From: Verrucomicrobiota bacterium
GTDB taxonomy: Bacteria; Verrucomicrobiota; Verrucomicrobiae; Limisphaerales; UBA11358
Length of the DNA: 25,799 nucleotides
Reading direction: 5' to 3'
NCBI GenBank assembly: GCA_014860005.1
Contig: JACZKP010000154.1
Coordinates: 1 to 25,799, forward strand
Position 1 is the stretch's first letter, and every line of letters begins with the position of its first letter. Shown here one piece after another: positions 8,577-16,612 of this stretch. Both the position numbers and the translations under genes were made by a program. The notes below the pieces were generated by a model. That model saw nothing but the letters and a program-made list of their open reading frames with translations. It was not told where the DNA came from and searched no databases.

Positions 8577-8759
8577 GGGAAATTCCTGCCCAATCCGAAG
8601 CTGAATGTGCGGAAGCAACTGGCGGAGGTGTGCCGTTTTCGTCATTTGTCGCATCGCACGGAGAATGCCTATTGGCACTGGATGAAGGGGTTTATCTTGT
8701 TTCACGGCAAACGGCATCCGCGGGAGATGGGGGGGCGCAGTCCGTTCGATGCGGTTTAG
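8577..8759 (+). pseudogene. N-terminal fragment of an integron-integrase-like tyrosine recombinase
   Basis: The frame reads KFLPNPKLNVRKQL, AEVCRFRHLSHRTENAYWHW and MKGFILFHGKRHPREMGG before a stop at 8757. This matches the N-terminal core-binding (SAM-like) domain of integron-type integrases, in which the pattern RxxHxSxRTExxYxxWxxxFIxFHxKRHPxxMG is very characteristic. It then breaks off into unrelated residues (RSPFDAV). The catalytic domain with the Arg...HxxR...Tyr residues is absent, so it cannot recombine DNA. No credible start codon is seen; an upstream ATG at 8518 leads through a GC-rich repeat tract. No attC-like cassette array is visible next to it. Confidence 0.7.
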
Positions 8760-8778
8760 CTGAAAGCGGTATTTGATG

Positions 8779-8917
8779 AACCACGAAACACACGAAGCAC
8801 ACGAAAAGAACTGGACGCCAAGCGGCTTGGAGGGAAGCGGGGCAGTTCACGTGCTGGGTGAGTAGCTGCTGGCAATGCTCTGCCCGCTTTTCGTGTCGTT
8901 TCGGGTGTTCCGTGGTT
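8779..8917. mobile_element. Possible MITE-like element with about 30-bp imperfect terminal inverted repeats
   Basis: The left arm (8779-8808) begins AACCACGAAACACACGAAGC and the right arm (8887-8917) is its imperfect reverse complement; about 27 of 31 aligned positions agree with one single-base gap. The arms enclose about 78 bases with no coding signal. The left arm also consists of three near-copies of ACACGAARC with a 9-base period. It could be a non-autonomous element, a paired dispersed intergenic repeat or a long hairpin. No transposase is nearby and no target-site duplication was identified. Confidence 0.45.
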
Positions 8918-8992
8918 TGGAAGGCTTTTTCCAGGTTAGTTCAACTTTGAGTGGACGGGAGGCTGTGCCTTCCATCCGTTGGCGCGATCTGA

Positions 8993-9163
8993 ATGGCTTT
9001 GAATCTCTGGCCTGAATCAATCGCCGTGACGATGCTGGACGTCACCGATGCGCAGGTGATCGTCGGTGATCCGTTGAAGGGCAAGGCGACGTTTACGCAC
9101 GAGGAGTTTGCCGGGAAATGGCGGTTCGTCGGTGTGACGTTGCGGCGGAATTCGGAGCAGTAA
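8993..9163 (+). pseudogene. C39-peptidase-like C-terminal fragment (56 codons)
   Basis: The open frame encodes 56 residues, ending with VIVGDPLKGKATFTHEEFAG and KWRFVGVTLRRNSEQ. The pattern hVhDPhxGxhxhxxEEFxxxWxxV is the C-terminal part of the C39 (papain-like, double-glycine) peptidase domain; the catalytic Cys and His regions are missing. An in-frame TGA lies directly before the ATG at 8993, so nothing extends it upstream. A truncated gene is the simplest explanation; a genuine small protein is possible. Part of it recurs at 6294-6320. Confidence 0.4.
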
Positions 9164-9230
9164 ACCTTCATGCCACGATCCGGTCTTTGAAGTTCTTTGC
9201 GTCCGCATCGGGTTCGCCTATGCTGCCAGC

Positions 9231-10967
9231 ATGAATTTATTGCCATTCGATTCCTTGCCCGCGTTCAAGCCGCGCCGGTTCCTGCCCGCGCAGATTGATC
9301 TGGGCGATTGGGCGCAACTGGCGCCGCTCTTTGACCAGCTTGAAGCCCGTGCGGGCCAATGTTCCGGTGTGGCTGAACTCGAACGGTGGCTGCTGGATTG
9401 GAGCGAACTGAACGCCGCGCTCGATGAAGAGGGCGCCCGCCGCTACATCGCCATGACCTGCCACACGGACAATGCTGACGCGGAGAAGGCTTACCTCCAT
9501 TTCGTCGAGAACATCGAACCGCAGAGCAAGCCGCGGCAATTCCAATTGGAGACTTTGTTCATCGCTCACCCGCTGCGCGCTCAATTGCCCCTGCCGCGCT
9601 ATGAAGTCTTCGTGCGCGACACGCAAAATCACGTTGAGTTGTTCCGCGCCGAGAATGTGCCGCTGGAAACGGAGGAAGCCAAGACGGGCCAGCAGTATCA
9701 GAAACTCAGCGGCTCGCTCACGGTGCAGTTTCGCGGTGAGGAAAAAACGCTGGTGCAGATGGGGAAGTTTCTCGAGGAACCGGATCGTGCCCTGCGGCAG
9801 GAAACGTGGGAACTGGTGACGCGCCGCCGCTTGCAGGAGCGCGACAAGTTCGATGGGCAATTGGACCAACTGCGGTCGTTGCGTGAACGCATCGCGCAGA
9901 ACGCCGGCTTCGACAATTACCGCGACTACGCCTTCCGCCGGCTCGGGCGCTTTGATTACACGTTTGCCGATTGCACTATGTTTCACGATGCAGTGGAGTC
10001 CGAGATCATGCCCGTGGTGCGTGAATTGCAAGGTGAACGGCGGCGGCAACTTGGCCTGGAGCGACTGCGCCCGTGGGACACGGCGGTGGATCCGATGAAC
10101 CGCCCGCCGTTGCGGCCCTTCGAGCGCGTGGACGAAATGGTGGCCCGCTCCCAGCGAATTTTTGACCAGCTCGATGGCGAACTGGCGGACGGTTTCCGGC
10201 GCATGAACGAACTGCGGTTGCTCGACCTCGACAATCGCAAGGGCAAGGCGCCCGGCGGTTATCAATCCACGCTGGCCGAAGCGCGGTTGCCGTTCATCTT
10301 CATGAACGCCGTGGGTCAGCAGCGCGACGTGGAAACAATCCTGCACGAAGCGGGTCATGCCTTTCACGCGCTGGCCGCGCGCGACGAGGATTTGTTGCCG
10401 TATCGCAACAGTCCGCCCATCGAGTTCTGCGAGGTGGCCTCGATGAGCATGGAGTTGCTGGGCAATGAATTCATCGAGGCGTTTTACGCGGACGCCGACG
10501 CCCGGCGCGCGCGGCGCATGCATCTCGAAGGCATCGTGGGCGTGCTGGCGTGGATCGCCACGGTGGATGCGTTTCAACATTGGCTTTACACGCATCCGGG
10601 TCACTCCCGCGCTGAACGCGCGGCGGCATGGGTCGCGTTGATGGATCGTTTCGGTGGGGACGTGGACTGGAGCCGTTACGAAGATGCGCGGGCGCATTTG
10701 TGGCACCGGCAGCTTCATATTTTTCTGCATCCATTCTACTACATCGAATACGGCATCGCGCAGCTTGGCGCGTTGCAGGTATGGGCGAATTCGAAGCGCG
10801 ACAAGGCGAAGGCGCTGGAGGATTACAAACTATCACTCGCGCTGGGCGGCTCGCGCCCATTGCCGGAACTGTTTTCCGCCGCGGGCTGCCGCTTCGCCTT
10901 CGACGGCGACACCATGAAACCGCTGATGCAACTGGTGCGCGAGGAGTTGAATGCGCTGAAGGACTGA
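9231..10967 (+). CDS. M3-family zinc oligopeptidase (oligoendopeptidase F-like)
   Basis: This 578-aa protein is a cytosolic-type metallopeptidase, with no signal peptide or membrane segment. The zinc site HEAGHAFHAL has His372, Glu373 and His376. The third ligand is Glu401 in IEFCEVASMSMELL, 29 residues after the first His, the spacing known for M3 enzymes. A conserved C-terminal segment HPFYYIEYGIAQLGALQVW corresponds to the substrate-binding region of the family. Length and order match M3B oligoendopeptidases, which hydrolyse short peptides, usually in peptide recycling. The start ATG 9231 is the first in frame and lacks a clear ribosome site. A short gap separates it from the SDR gene at 11004, suggesting co-transcription. 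Confidence 0.92.
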   Translation: MNLLPFDSLPAFKPRRFLPAQIDLGDWAQLAPLFDQLEARAGQCSGVAELERWLLDWSELNAALDEEGARRYIAMTCHTDNADAEKAYLHFVENIEPQSKPRQFQLETLFIAHPLRAQLPLPRYEVFVRDTQNHVELFRAENVPLETEEAKTGQQYQKLSGSLTVQFRGEEKTLVQMGKFLEEPDRALRQETWELVTRRRLQERDKFDGQLDQLRSLRERIAQNAGFDNYRDYAFRRLGRFDYTFADCTMFHDAVESEIMPVVRELQGERRRQLGLERLRPWDTAVDPMNRPPLRPFERVDEMVARSQRIFDQLDGELADGFRRMNELRLLDLDNRKGKAPGGYQSTLAEARLPFIFMNAVGQQRDVETILHEAGHAFHALAARDEDLLPYRNSPPIEFCEVASMSMELLGNEFIEAFYADADARRARRMHLEGIVGVLAWIATVDAFQHWLYTHPGHSRAERAAAWVALMDRFGGDVDWSRYEDARAHLWHRQLHIFLHPFYYIEYGIAQLGALQVWANSKRDKAKALEDYKLSLALGGSRPLPELFSAAGCRFAFDGDTMKPLMQLVREELNALKD

Positions 10968-11003
10968 GCCGCCGGTTCGGTTCAACTCCTCTGAAAACTC
11001 ACG

Positions 11004-11933
11004 ATGATGAGAGTCCTGGTCACAGGCGGAACGGGATTCGTGGGAAGGGAAATTCTGCGGGAGTTGCGCGACGCCGGACACGGAACGTTCCTGCTGGCGC
11101 GCAAGCCTGATTCCCCCGCAGCACGAGCCATTGCCCGGGAATTTTCGGCGACGATCCGCGCGGGCGACATTCTGAATCCTGACTCCCTTGCCAATGCGTG
11201 CCACGATATTGACGCGGTGATCAATCTCGTCGGCATCATCAGTGAAATCGGGAAACAGACGTTTGAGAATGTTCACACGCGGGGTACGCGGCACATCGTT
11301 GCGGCGGCGCAATCCGGCGGCGTGAAGCGGTTTATCCAGATGAGTGCGCTGGGCGCGCGCGCCAATGCCGTGGCGCGCTATCACCAAACCAAGTGGGCCG
11401 CGGAGGAAATCGTGCGGGGCAGTGGACTCGACTGGACGATTTTCCGGCCCTCGATCATTTATGGGGCGGGGGACGGTTTTGTTAATCTCTTTGCGCGCCT
11501 GAGCCGATTTTCGCCGGTCGTGCCGCTTATCGGCGGCGGGCGCATGAAGTTTCAACCCATCGCCTTCGAGAACGTGGCGAAAGCATTTGTGAAGTCGCTG
11601 AACGAGCCGCGCGCGATTGGACAGACATTCGCGCTTTGCGGGCAGGAAGTGCTGACGCTGGCGGAAATCGTGGACGCGATTCTGGCGGCAACGGGGCGCC
11701 GGCGGATAAAACTGACATTGCCCTTCGGGGTGGCGCGGGTGCAGGCGGCAATGTTGGAATTCGTTTGCGGCCGACTTCTCGGCCAGACGCCGCCACTGAA
11801 CCGGGATCAGTTACTGATGTTGCAGGAAGACAACGTGGGTGATTGCGCCCGGACGGCGGAGGTTTTCGAGCTGCGACAGATTCGGTTCTCGGAGGGAATC
11901 GCCAGCTACCTGAACGTGAGGCATCACTCGTAG
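11004..11933 (+). CDS. Atypical short-chain dehydrogenase/NAD(P)-binding protein (NDUFA9/NmrA-like)
   Basis: This 309-aa protein opens directly with a Rossmann fold: MRVLVTGGTGFVGREILREL, the TGxxGxxG dinucleotide motif. Tyr126 and Lys130 lie in ARYHQTKWAAE, matching the SDR YxxxK pair, and FRPSIIYGAGDGFVNLF follows as in the NDUFA9-like (complex I-associated) atypical SDRs. Members bind NAD(P)H and are often linked to quinone or lipid metabolism; the substrate cannot be read here. Two adjacent ATG codons (11004 and 11007) are possible starts. It begins 36 bases after the M3 peptidase, consistent with a two-gene transcription unit. The C-terminal third is less conserved in appearance. Confidence 0.88.
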   Translation: MMRVLVTGGTGFVGREILRELRDAGHGTFLLARKPDSPAARAIAREFSATIRAGDILNPDSLANACHDIDAVINLVGIISEIGKQTFENVHTRGTRHIVAAAQSGGVKRFIQMSALGARANAVARYHQTKWAAEEIVRGSGLDWTIFRPSIIYGAGDGFVNLFARLSRFSPVVPLIGGGRMKFQPIAFENVAKAFVKSLNEPRAIGQTFALCGQEVLTLAEIVDAILAATGRRRIKLTLPFGVARVQAAMLEFVCGRLLGQTPPLNRDQLLMLQEDNVGDCARTAEVFELRQIRFSEGIASYLNVRHHS

Positions 11934-12007
11934 GAGCGGTGGAGCAAAAGAACCGATGAAGTTTCCGGCCCGCAGAGAGATGGCCGAAACGTGACCCCGC
12001 TAGGCCC

Positions 12008-12388
12008 ACGATCAAGCTCGATTTAGCCAATGCGCCCGACGAAGCCGTGGGCCAGACGCTCGGGCGTTACAAACTTTTGGAACGGGTCGGTGAAGGCGGG
12101 TGCGGCGTGGTCTATGTCGCCGAACAGACCAAGCCGGTGCGGCGGCGCGTGGCGCTCAAGGTTATCAAGCTGGGCATGGACACCAAGCAGGTGGTGGCGC
12201 GGTTTGAGGCGGAGCGGCAGGCGCTGGCGATGATGGACCATCCCAACATCGCCAAGGTTTTGGATGGAGGCACGATGGAAGCCGATCCGCGTAACGCCGA
12301 CTTTCCAGTCGGCGAGTCAAATGGCAAAGGAGCCCCGGCACGCGCCGGGGTTGGGAAAACCGACGTTACGGGCCGGCCCTGTTTCGTG
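12008..12388 (+). pseudogene. Ser/Thr protein kinase fragment, truncated at both ends and carrying an 81-bp insertion
   Basis: The frame reads [20 protein letters not shown], then [20 protein letters not shown] (glycine-rich loop) and [11 protein letters not shown] (the ATP-binding Lys), then [22 protein letters not shown]. These are kinase subdomains I-IV of the large Hanks-type family abundant in Verrucomicrobiota. After GTMEADP an unrelated 27-codon stretch intervenes before GRPCFV, equivalent to the family's GRPYFVMELV hinge. Homology ends there: the HRD catalytic loop, DFG motif and C-terminal repeats are missing, as is the usual N-terminal region (in-frame TGA at 11957). A GTG at 12047 could start translation but the product could not be an active kinase. 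The fragment lies between the SDR and ceramidase-like genes. Confidence 0.75.
12290..12370. mobile_element. 81-bp palindromic (REP/MITE-like) element inserted in frame in the kinase remnant
   Basis: The terminal segments 12290-12307 and 12353-12370 are imperfect inverted repeats (14 of 18 positions; both begin CGTAACG when read inward). Inside are two perfect stems: GCCGACT/AGTCGGC at 12296-12302 and 12307-12313, around TTCC, and CCCCGGC/GCCGGGG around ACGC at about 12333-12350. Removing exactly these 81 bases (27 codons) joins GTMEADP to GRPCFV and restores a near-normal kinase sequence, so this looks like an insertion that kept the frame open. Exact borders are uncertain by a few bases. Confidence 0.6.
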
Positions 12389-12455
12389 AGGACCGGTGCG
12401 GGGGATTGCCGTTTCGGTGCTGGCAATTTGAATGCTGTCCAGCTTATCTGCTCCG

Positions 12456-13838
12456 ATGATCAGAGCGTTGCTTCTTTCCATGTGGCTTGGATTCGGCGCC
12501 AGCCTGCTTGTGACGGCGGCAGAAACCAACAAGCCATCGGCTTCCGCCGCTTCATTTCTCCGCCTCGCCACGTTCGATGTGGACGCGACGCCACCCATCG
12601 GTTCGCTGATGGCTTATGATCGGGTCACCAATCATTGGGAGCTTGGGCTGCGAGCGCGTGGCATCGTTGTGCTGGGGGTGGGTGAACCGATCGTGCTGTG
12701 CGCGGTGGACTGGATTGGCATTGCCAATGGCGGGCATGACGCCTTTCGCGAGACGCTGGCACAGGCGGCGGGCACAACTCCGAAACGCGTGGCGGCTCAC
12801 GCTTTGCATCAGCACGACGCGCCGGACTGTGATTTTTCCGCCGAACAAATTCTCAAGGATGCCGGTCTGGACACGCGGCAATTCGACAGCGGCTTCCAAC
12901 GCCAGTTGCTGGCCAAGCTTGCGGGCGCGTTGCGTGACGCGTTGCCGCGGGCGCAAACGGTTTCCCATCTTGGACTCGGCGCCGCGCCAGTCGAAAAGGT
13001 CGCTTCCAACCGCCGCATTCTTGGACCGGACGGCAAGGTGCGCGCGACGCGTTATACGGCCACCCAGGATCCCCAACTCCGTGCCGAACCGGAAGGCGTG
13101 ATTGATCCGATGGTTTCGCTGGTAAGCTTTTGGAATGGGGAACGACCGGTGGCGGTGTTGAGTTACTACGCCACGCATCCGCAGAGTTATTATCGCACAG
13201 GAATTCCAAATCCAGACTTCCCGGGCATCGCGCGCTTCCTGCGGCAACTGGCGGTGCCCGAGGCGCTGCATGTCCACTTCGACGGCGCGGGCGGCAACCT
13301 CGGTGCCGGCAAATACAACGACGGTTCGCCGACCAACCGGCTTGTGTTGGCGGAACGGTTGGCCGATGGAATGTCGCGGGCCTGGGAAAACACCAAGCGC
13401 CAACCCATCGCTCCGGGTGATGTTGGTTGGAGCTTCGAATCCGTCGCATTGCCCGTAGCGAAACATTTGTCCGTGGAAAAACTGGAGGCGCAACTCGCCG
13501 CCCGGGAAAGCGGATTCAATGCGTCGCGGCTGGCGTGGTTGCGCCGCTGTCGGGACGGTCACAAGATTGAAGTTTCCTGTCTGAGTCTCGGCACTGCGAG
13601 GATATTACATCTGCCCGGCGAACTGTTTGTGGAATATCAACTCGCCGCCAAGGCCGCGCGTCCGGATTTGTTCGTGGCGATGGCGGCCTACGGTGATTAT
13701 GCGCCGTGGTATATCGGCACGGCCATCGCCTACGAACAAGGCGGCTACGAAACCAGTCCCTCTGCTTCCAACGTGGCGCCGGAAGTGGAGGGCGTGCTGA
13801 TGACGGCCATCCGCAAACTGCTCCAAACTCAGCGATGA
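12456..13838 (+). CDS. Secreted neutral/alkaline ceramidase-like protein
   Basis: This 460-aa exported protein is related to the N-terminal domain of neutral/alkaline (non-lysosomal) ceramidases, zinc amidases that cleave the N-acyl bond of ceramide. The start at 12456 gives a good signal peptide ([23 protein letters not shown]); an in-frame ATG at 12432 would add eight residues. Family landmarks are [12 protein letters not shown], a His-rich [11 protein letters not shown] in place of the usual THTHSGP-like zinc site, [12 protein letters not shown] followed by [21 protein letters not shown], and a C-terminal PGELFVEYQ...GGYE segment. Shortness and the altered His motif mean the true substrate may differ; proteins of this kind are common in polysaccharide-degrading Verrucomicrobiota and Planctomycetota. 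It converges on the Gfo/Idh/MocA gene with a 31-base gap. Confidence 0.78.
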   Translation: MIRALLLSMWLGFGASLLVTAAETNKPSASAASFLRLATFDVDATPPIGSLMAYDRVTNHWELGLRARGIVVLGVGEPIVLCAVDWIGIANGGHDAFRETLAQAAGTTPKRVAAHALHQHDAPDCDFSAEQILKDAGLDTRQFDSGFQRQLLAKLAGALRDALPRAQTVSHLGLGAAPVEKVASNRRILGPDGKVRATRYTATQDPQLRAEPEGVIDPMVSLVSFWNGERPVAVLSYYATHPQSYYRTGIPNPDFPGIARFLRQLAVPEALHVHFDGAGGNLGAGKYNDGSPTNRLVLAERLADGMSRAWENTKRQPIAPGDVGWSFESVALPVAKHLSVEKLEAQLAARESGFNASRLAWLRRCRDGHKIEVSCLSLGTARILHLPGELFVEYQLAAKAARPDLFVAMAAYGDYAPWYIGTAIAYEQGGYETSPSASNVAPEVEGVLMTAIRKLLQTQR

Positions 13839-13869
13839 CCTTGCCCGTGATCCAAGAAATCCCGCTGGC

Positions 13870-14952
13870 TCAGGCGAGAGTTACCCATTTCCGTCCACGG
13901 GCTGCCTGGTAGATGGCTTCCATCACCACGACGCGTTGAGCGGCTTCGCGCACGGGCACCAACGGCTGATTTTTCTGCCCGGCCACCGCGTTGACGAATT
14001 GGTTGATCGGCACGACGGGAGCGGGCGGCAGTTCTGTCCAGGATTGTTTGCCGTCAGCGTCCTCGACTTTGCCCGATTTGAAGTAGAGCCGGCCCAGCAT
14101 CACTGCGATGTGGCCTTCCGTGCCACTCACGAGGAACTGGACCGGATCATCCACGTCCACCCAGCCCGCCGCCAGCGTGCCGGTCACGCCGTTCTTGAAC
14201 TTGATCAACGCTTCACCGGACTCGTCGCAATCTCCGTAGCGGCCCGTGACGGTTTTGATGTCGCCGGTCACGGCTTCCACGTCGCCCATGAACCACATCA
14301 GGATGTCGAGCATGTGCGTGCCGAGATCGCCAAACGCGCCCACGCCCGCGAGCTTGGGATCGGCCATCCATCGCCATTCGGTGTCGAACCAGCCGCCGAG
14401 CGATCCGCTGTGGCAATTGGAGCCGCGGATGCGCGTAATCCGTCCAAGGTTGCCCTTGGCCAGTTGTTCCCGGACGAACAGGTATTTGGGATCGGCGCGC
14501 GTGAAGTAACCGGTGTTGAAAATCAGTCCGGCGCGTTCAATGGCGTCCGCCATTTCGAGGCTTTCCTTGCCGGTGATACCAAGCGGCTTCTCGACGAACA
14601 TGTGTTTCCTGGCTTTCGCGCCGGCGAGAACGAGTTCGTGGTGACGGTTGGTTTCCGAACAGACAACGGTCGCGTTGATCTCCGGGTCGGACCAGATGTC
14701 GCTCACATTGGCAACGACCTTGGCGTTGAGTTCCTTCGCGCGCTTCTCGGCGCGGGCGCCGTCGTGGTCCCAGACGGACTTCACCTTCACGTCATCGCGC
14801 TGTTTCAAGACGCGGATAAAACCGGGCGTGTGAATGTGACCCACGCCCACGAACGCAAGCGTGACGTTTTTCTTGTCCTGCCCGAAGGCAGGCGAGAGTG
14901 AGGTGGCGAGCGCCGCAGCGCTGGTGGTTTGGAGGAAGTGGCGACGATTCAT
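13870..14952 (-). CDS. Tat-exported Gfo/Idh/MocA-family oxidoreductase
   Basis: This 360-aa NAD(P)-dependent oxidoreductase starts with a twin-arginine signal (MNRRHFLQTTSAAALATSLSPAFGQ). The Rossmann segment is VTLAFVGVGHIHTPGFIRVL, followed by the family signature MFVEKPLG, whose Lys contributes to catalysis in characterised members, and a C-terminal alpha/beta dimerisation domain with GDLGTHMLDILMWF. Such enzymes oxidise or epimerise sugars, inositols or glycosides; Tat export suggests action in the periplasm with a bound cofactor. The substrate cannot be read. It lies 119 bases downstream of the secreted TIM-barrel-like gene on the same strand, compatible with a sugar-processing pair. Confidence 0.92.
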   Translation of the reverse strand: MNRRHFLQTTSAAALATSLSPAFGQDKKNVTLAFVGVGHIHTPGFIRVLKQRDDVKVKSVWDHDGARAEKRAKELNAKVVANVSDIWSDPEINATVVCSETNRHHELVLAGAKARKHMFVEKPLGITGKESLEMADAIERAGLIFNTGYFTRADPKYLFVREQLAKGNLGRITRIRGSNCHSGSLGGWFDTEWRWMADPKLAGVGAFGDLGTHMLDILMWFMGDVEAVTGDIKTVTGRYGDCDESGEALIKFKNGVTGTLAAGWVDVDDPVQFLVSGTEGHIAVMLGRLYFKSGKVEDADGKQSWTELPPAPVVPINQFVNAVAGQKNQPLVPVREAAQRVVVMEAIYQAARGRKWVTLA

Positions 14953-15071
14953 AACGGTTGAGGTTGTTTGTTACGTGGGGAATTTGTGCTGGTCCAGGCG
15001 TCAAAGTCCATGCTGAAAGCGCCGCGCTTGATGCTTGGATGAATGTATGAAAGCTCTCGGCTTGCGATTCG

Positions 15072-16346
15072 TCATGGTTGCGGTTGTGTTTTCGCGGCAC
15101 TCGCCGCCAACGTCTGACGAATGGCCTCCAGGGCCGATTCATTGTTGTGAATGTCCTCCCAATTGAAGATGCATACGTAACGGCAGCGCCGGTCGGTGAG
15201 TGTGTTCTCCAACGCCTGCCGCCAGGATTTCACTTCGTTCGGACCCTGATAGAGCCACTCGGTCGCAGCCCACCAGGGAGCATCGCTGCGTTTTAGCGCG
15301 GTTTGCACCCCCACGTCCTTGCGCGGGTCGGCAGCGTGCTGATAGAAACTCCAGCCCGGGCAACTGAACTGGTTCACCGCCGTCTGATACAGCAACTCAC
15401 CCTGTTTCCAGCCGGCGACATGCGTAAAAAGCTTTTCACGTGGCACGCCCAGGCGGGCAGCTTCACGACAGAGATCGTCCAGATGCCGCTGCACGACTTC
15501 GGCCAGGTCCGTTTCCGTGAGTTCGCCCGAATCGCGAATGCCCGCAGTCTTCACCGCCGCGTAGCCAATCGTTGCCACGCCGCGCGCCGGAACTTCGTCG
15601 CCTTTCAATCCTGTGGTTGGATCATCGCTGGCGGGCTTGGCGAGCAATGCGTTTCCGTTCGGGTAATACCATGCGTTCACGCCGATGGACGATTCCCAGC
15701 CCAGCTTCAGCCCCACGAACAACTCCTTCTTTCCGGCGGGCAAGTCATTCCACCAGTTCAACACGACCGGAATCAGCAGCGCCATCTTCTCGTGACACCC
15801 CTTGCGGTAGCGCGGACTCATCAGATTGGGCGGCGGGCGAACGCGCAATTGTCGGCCCCAGTTGCGCCAGGCAATCTTCAACGCATCGTCGGGACTCCAA
15901 CCGGACCACTCGACGTTCTCGCGATTGGCGGGATCGAATCCGGGCAGCGACGCATCCCACCAGTTCCACAAGTCCGGCCGGGCGTCCCACCAGTTCTCGC
16001 CGTCGAGTTGGATGAGCACCGGCGTGTCGGTTTCCTTCGCCAAGTCAAGCACGCGCCGCAGCGAGGCCAGCAACACTTCATCGTTGGGCGCGCGGAAATA
16101 GGAGAAGATGTAACCGACGCCGACGCGAATGTTCGCGCCCGGCACCTCGGGCACTGCGCGTTTGATTGCCTCGAATTCCTCGCGCGGAACCGGTTGAAAA
16201 CCACCGGAAGCCGGGCCGGTACTGCGGTTGAGGAGAATGAACTGCCGCGCGTAGTCAGTTTCCGCCAGCGCCATTGTGGCGAAACAGACGCTGAGAAGAC
16301 CGACAACAACCAGTCGCCCTGGGAACCGCCAAGTTTGCGTTTTCAT
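15072..16346 (-). CDS. Secreted TIM-barrel-like protein, possible glycoside hydrolase
   Basis: A 424-aa exported protein with signal peptide RLVVVGLLSVCFATMALAE; an ATG two codons upstream (16352) is an alternative start. The sequence is rich in Trp and in strand-helix alternations typical of a (beta/alpha)8 barrel: VGVGYIFSYFRAPNDE, PVLIQLDGENWWDARPDLWNWWD, LFVGLKLGWESSIGVNAWYY, LFTHVAGWKQGE and YVCIFNWEDIHNNESALEAI. The acids in DGEN, GWES and NWED are the most likely active-site candidates. No glycoside hydrolase family was recognised, so activity is inference. It probably shares a transcript with the downstream Gfo/Idh/MocA gene and is divergent from the alpha/beta-hydrolase lipoprotein across 266 bases that show no clear promoter. 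Confidence 0.72.
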   Translation of the reverse strand: MKTQTWRFPGRLVVVGLLSVCFATMALAETDYARQFILLNRSTGPASGGFQPVPREEFEAIKRAVPEVPGANIRVGVGYIFSYFRAPNDEVLLASLRRVLDLAKETDTPVLIQLDGENWWDARPDLWNWWDASLPGFDPANRENVEWSGWSPDDALKIAWRNWGRQLRVRPPPNLMSPRYRKGCHEKMALLIPVVLNWWNDLPAGKKELFVGLKLGWESSIGVNAWYYPNGNALLAKPASDDPTTGLKGDEVPARGVATIGYAAVKTAGIRDSGELTETDLAEVVQRHLDDLCREAARLGVPREKLFTHVAGWKQGELLYQTAVNQFSCPGWSFYQHAADPRKDVGVQTALKRSDAPWWAATEWLYQGPNEVKSWRQALENTLTDRRCRYVCIFNWEDIHNNESALEAIRQTLAASAAKTQPQP

Positions 16347-16612
16347 CAGCATAAATCAGTCAACACATACTAAATGCGTTGTCGAACACCTCAAGCTCTC
16401 GCTTCAGTTTTTGATTTGTTCCAGCCTTGGCCGGCAACCAAGGGAACCGCCGCCACTGCCAGCAAGACATTGATCCACTGATGCATCTTGACCTGGCGGC
16501 TGCCAGTTCTTGATTGTTTCCCCAGGTGAAATGGGTTGCTCGTCCTGAAGCTGAGGTCCTGTCAGCCTGCTTCAAGCGAGTTGGCTGAAATGGAATCTGA
16601 AAGATTCTCTCT

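Noticed and set aside
9237..10730. 497-codon minus-strand open frame opposite the M3 peptidase
   Set aside because: Codon-bias shadow in GC-rich DNA: His/Arg/Gln-rich and without motifs, opposite a complete zinc peptidase.
13936..14901. 321-codon plus-strand open frame opposite the Gfo/Idh/MocA gene
   Set aside because: Antisense shadow; the minus-strand protein has the Tat signal and family motifs.
15303..16373. 356-codon plus-strand open frame opposite the TIM-barrel-like gene
   Set aside because: The minus-strand frame has a signal peptide and structured composition; the plus-strand frame has neither.
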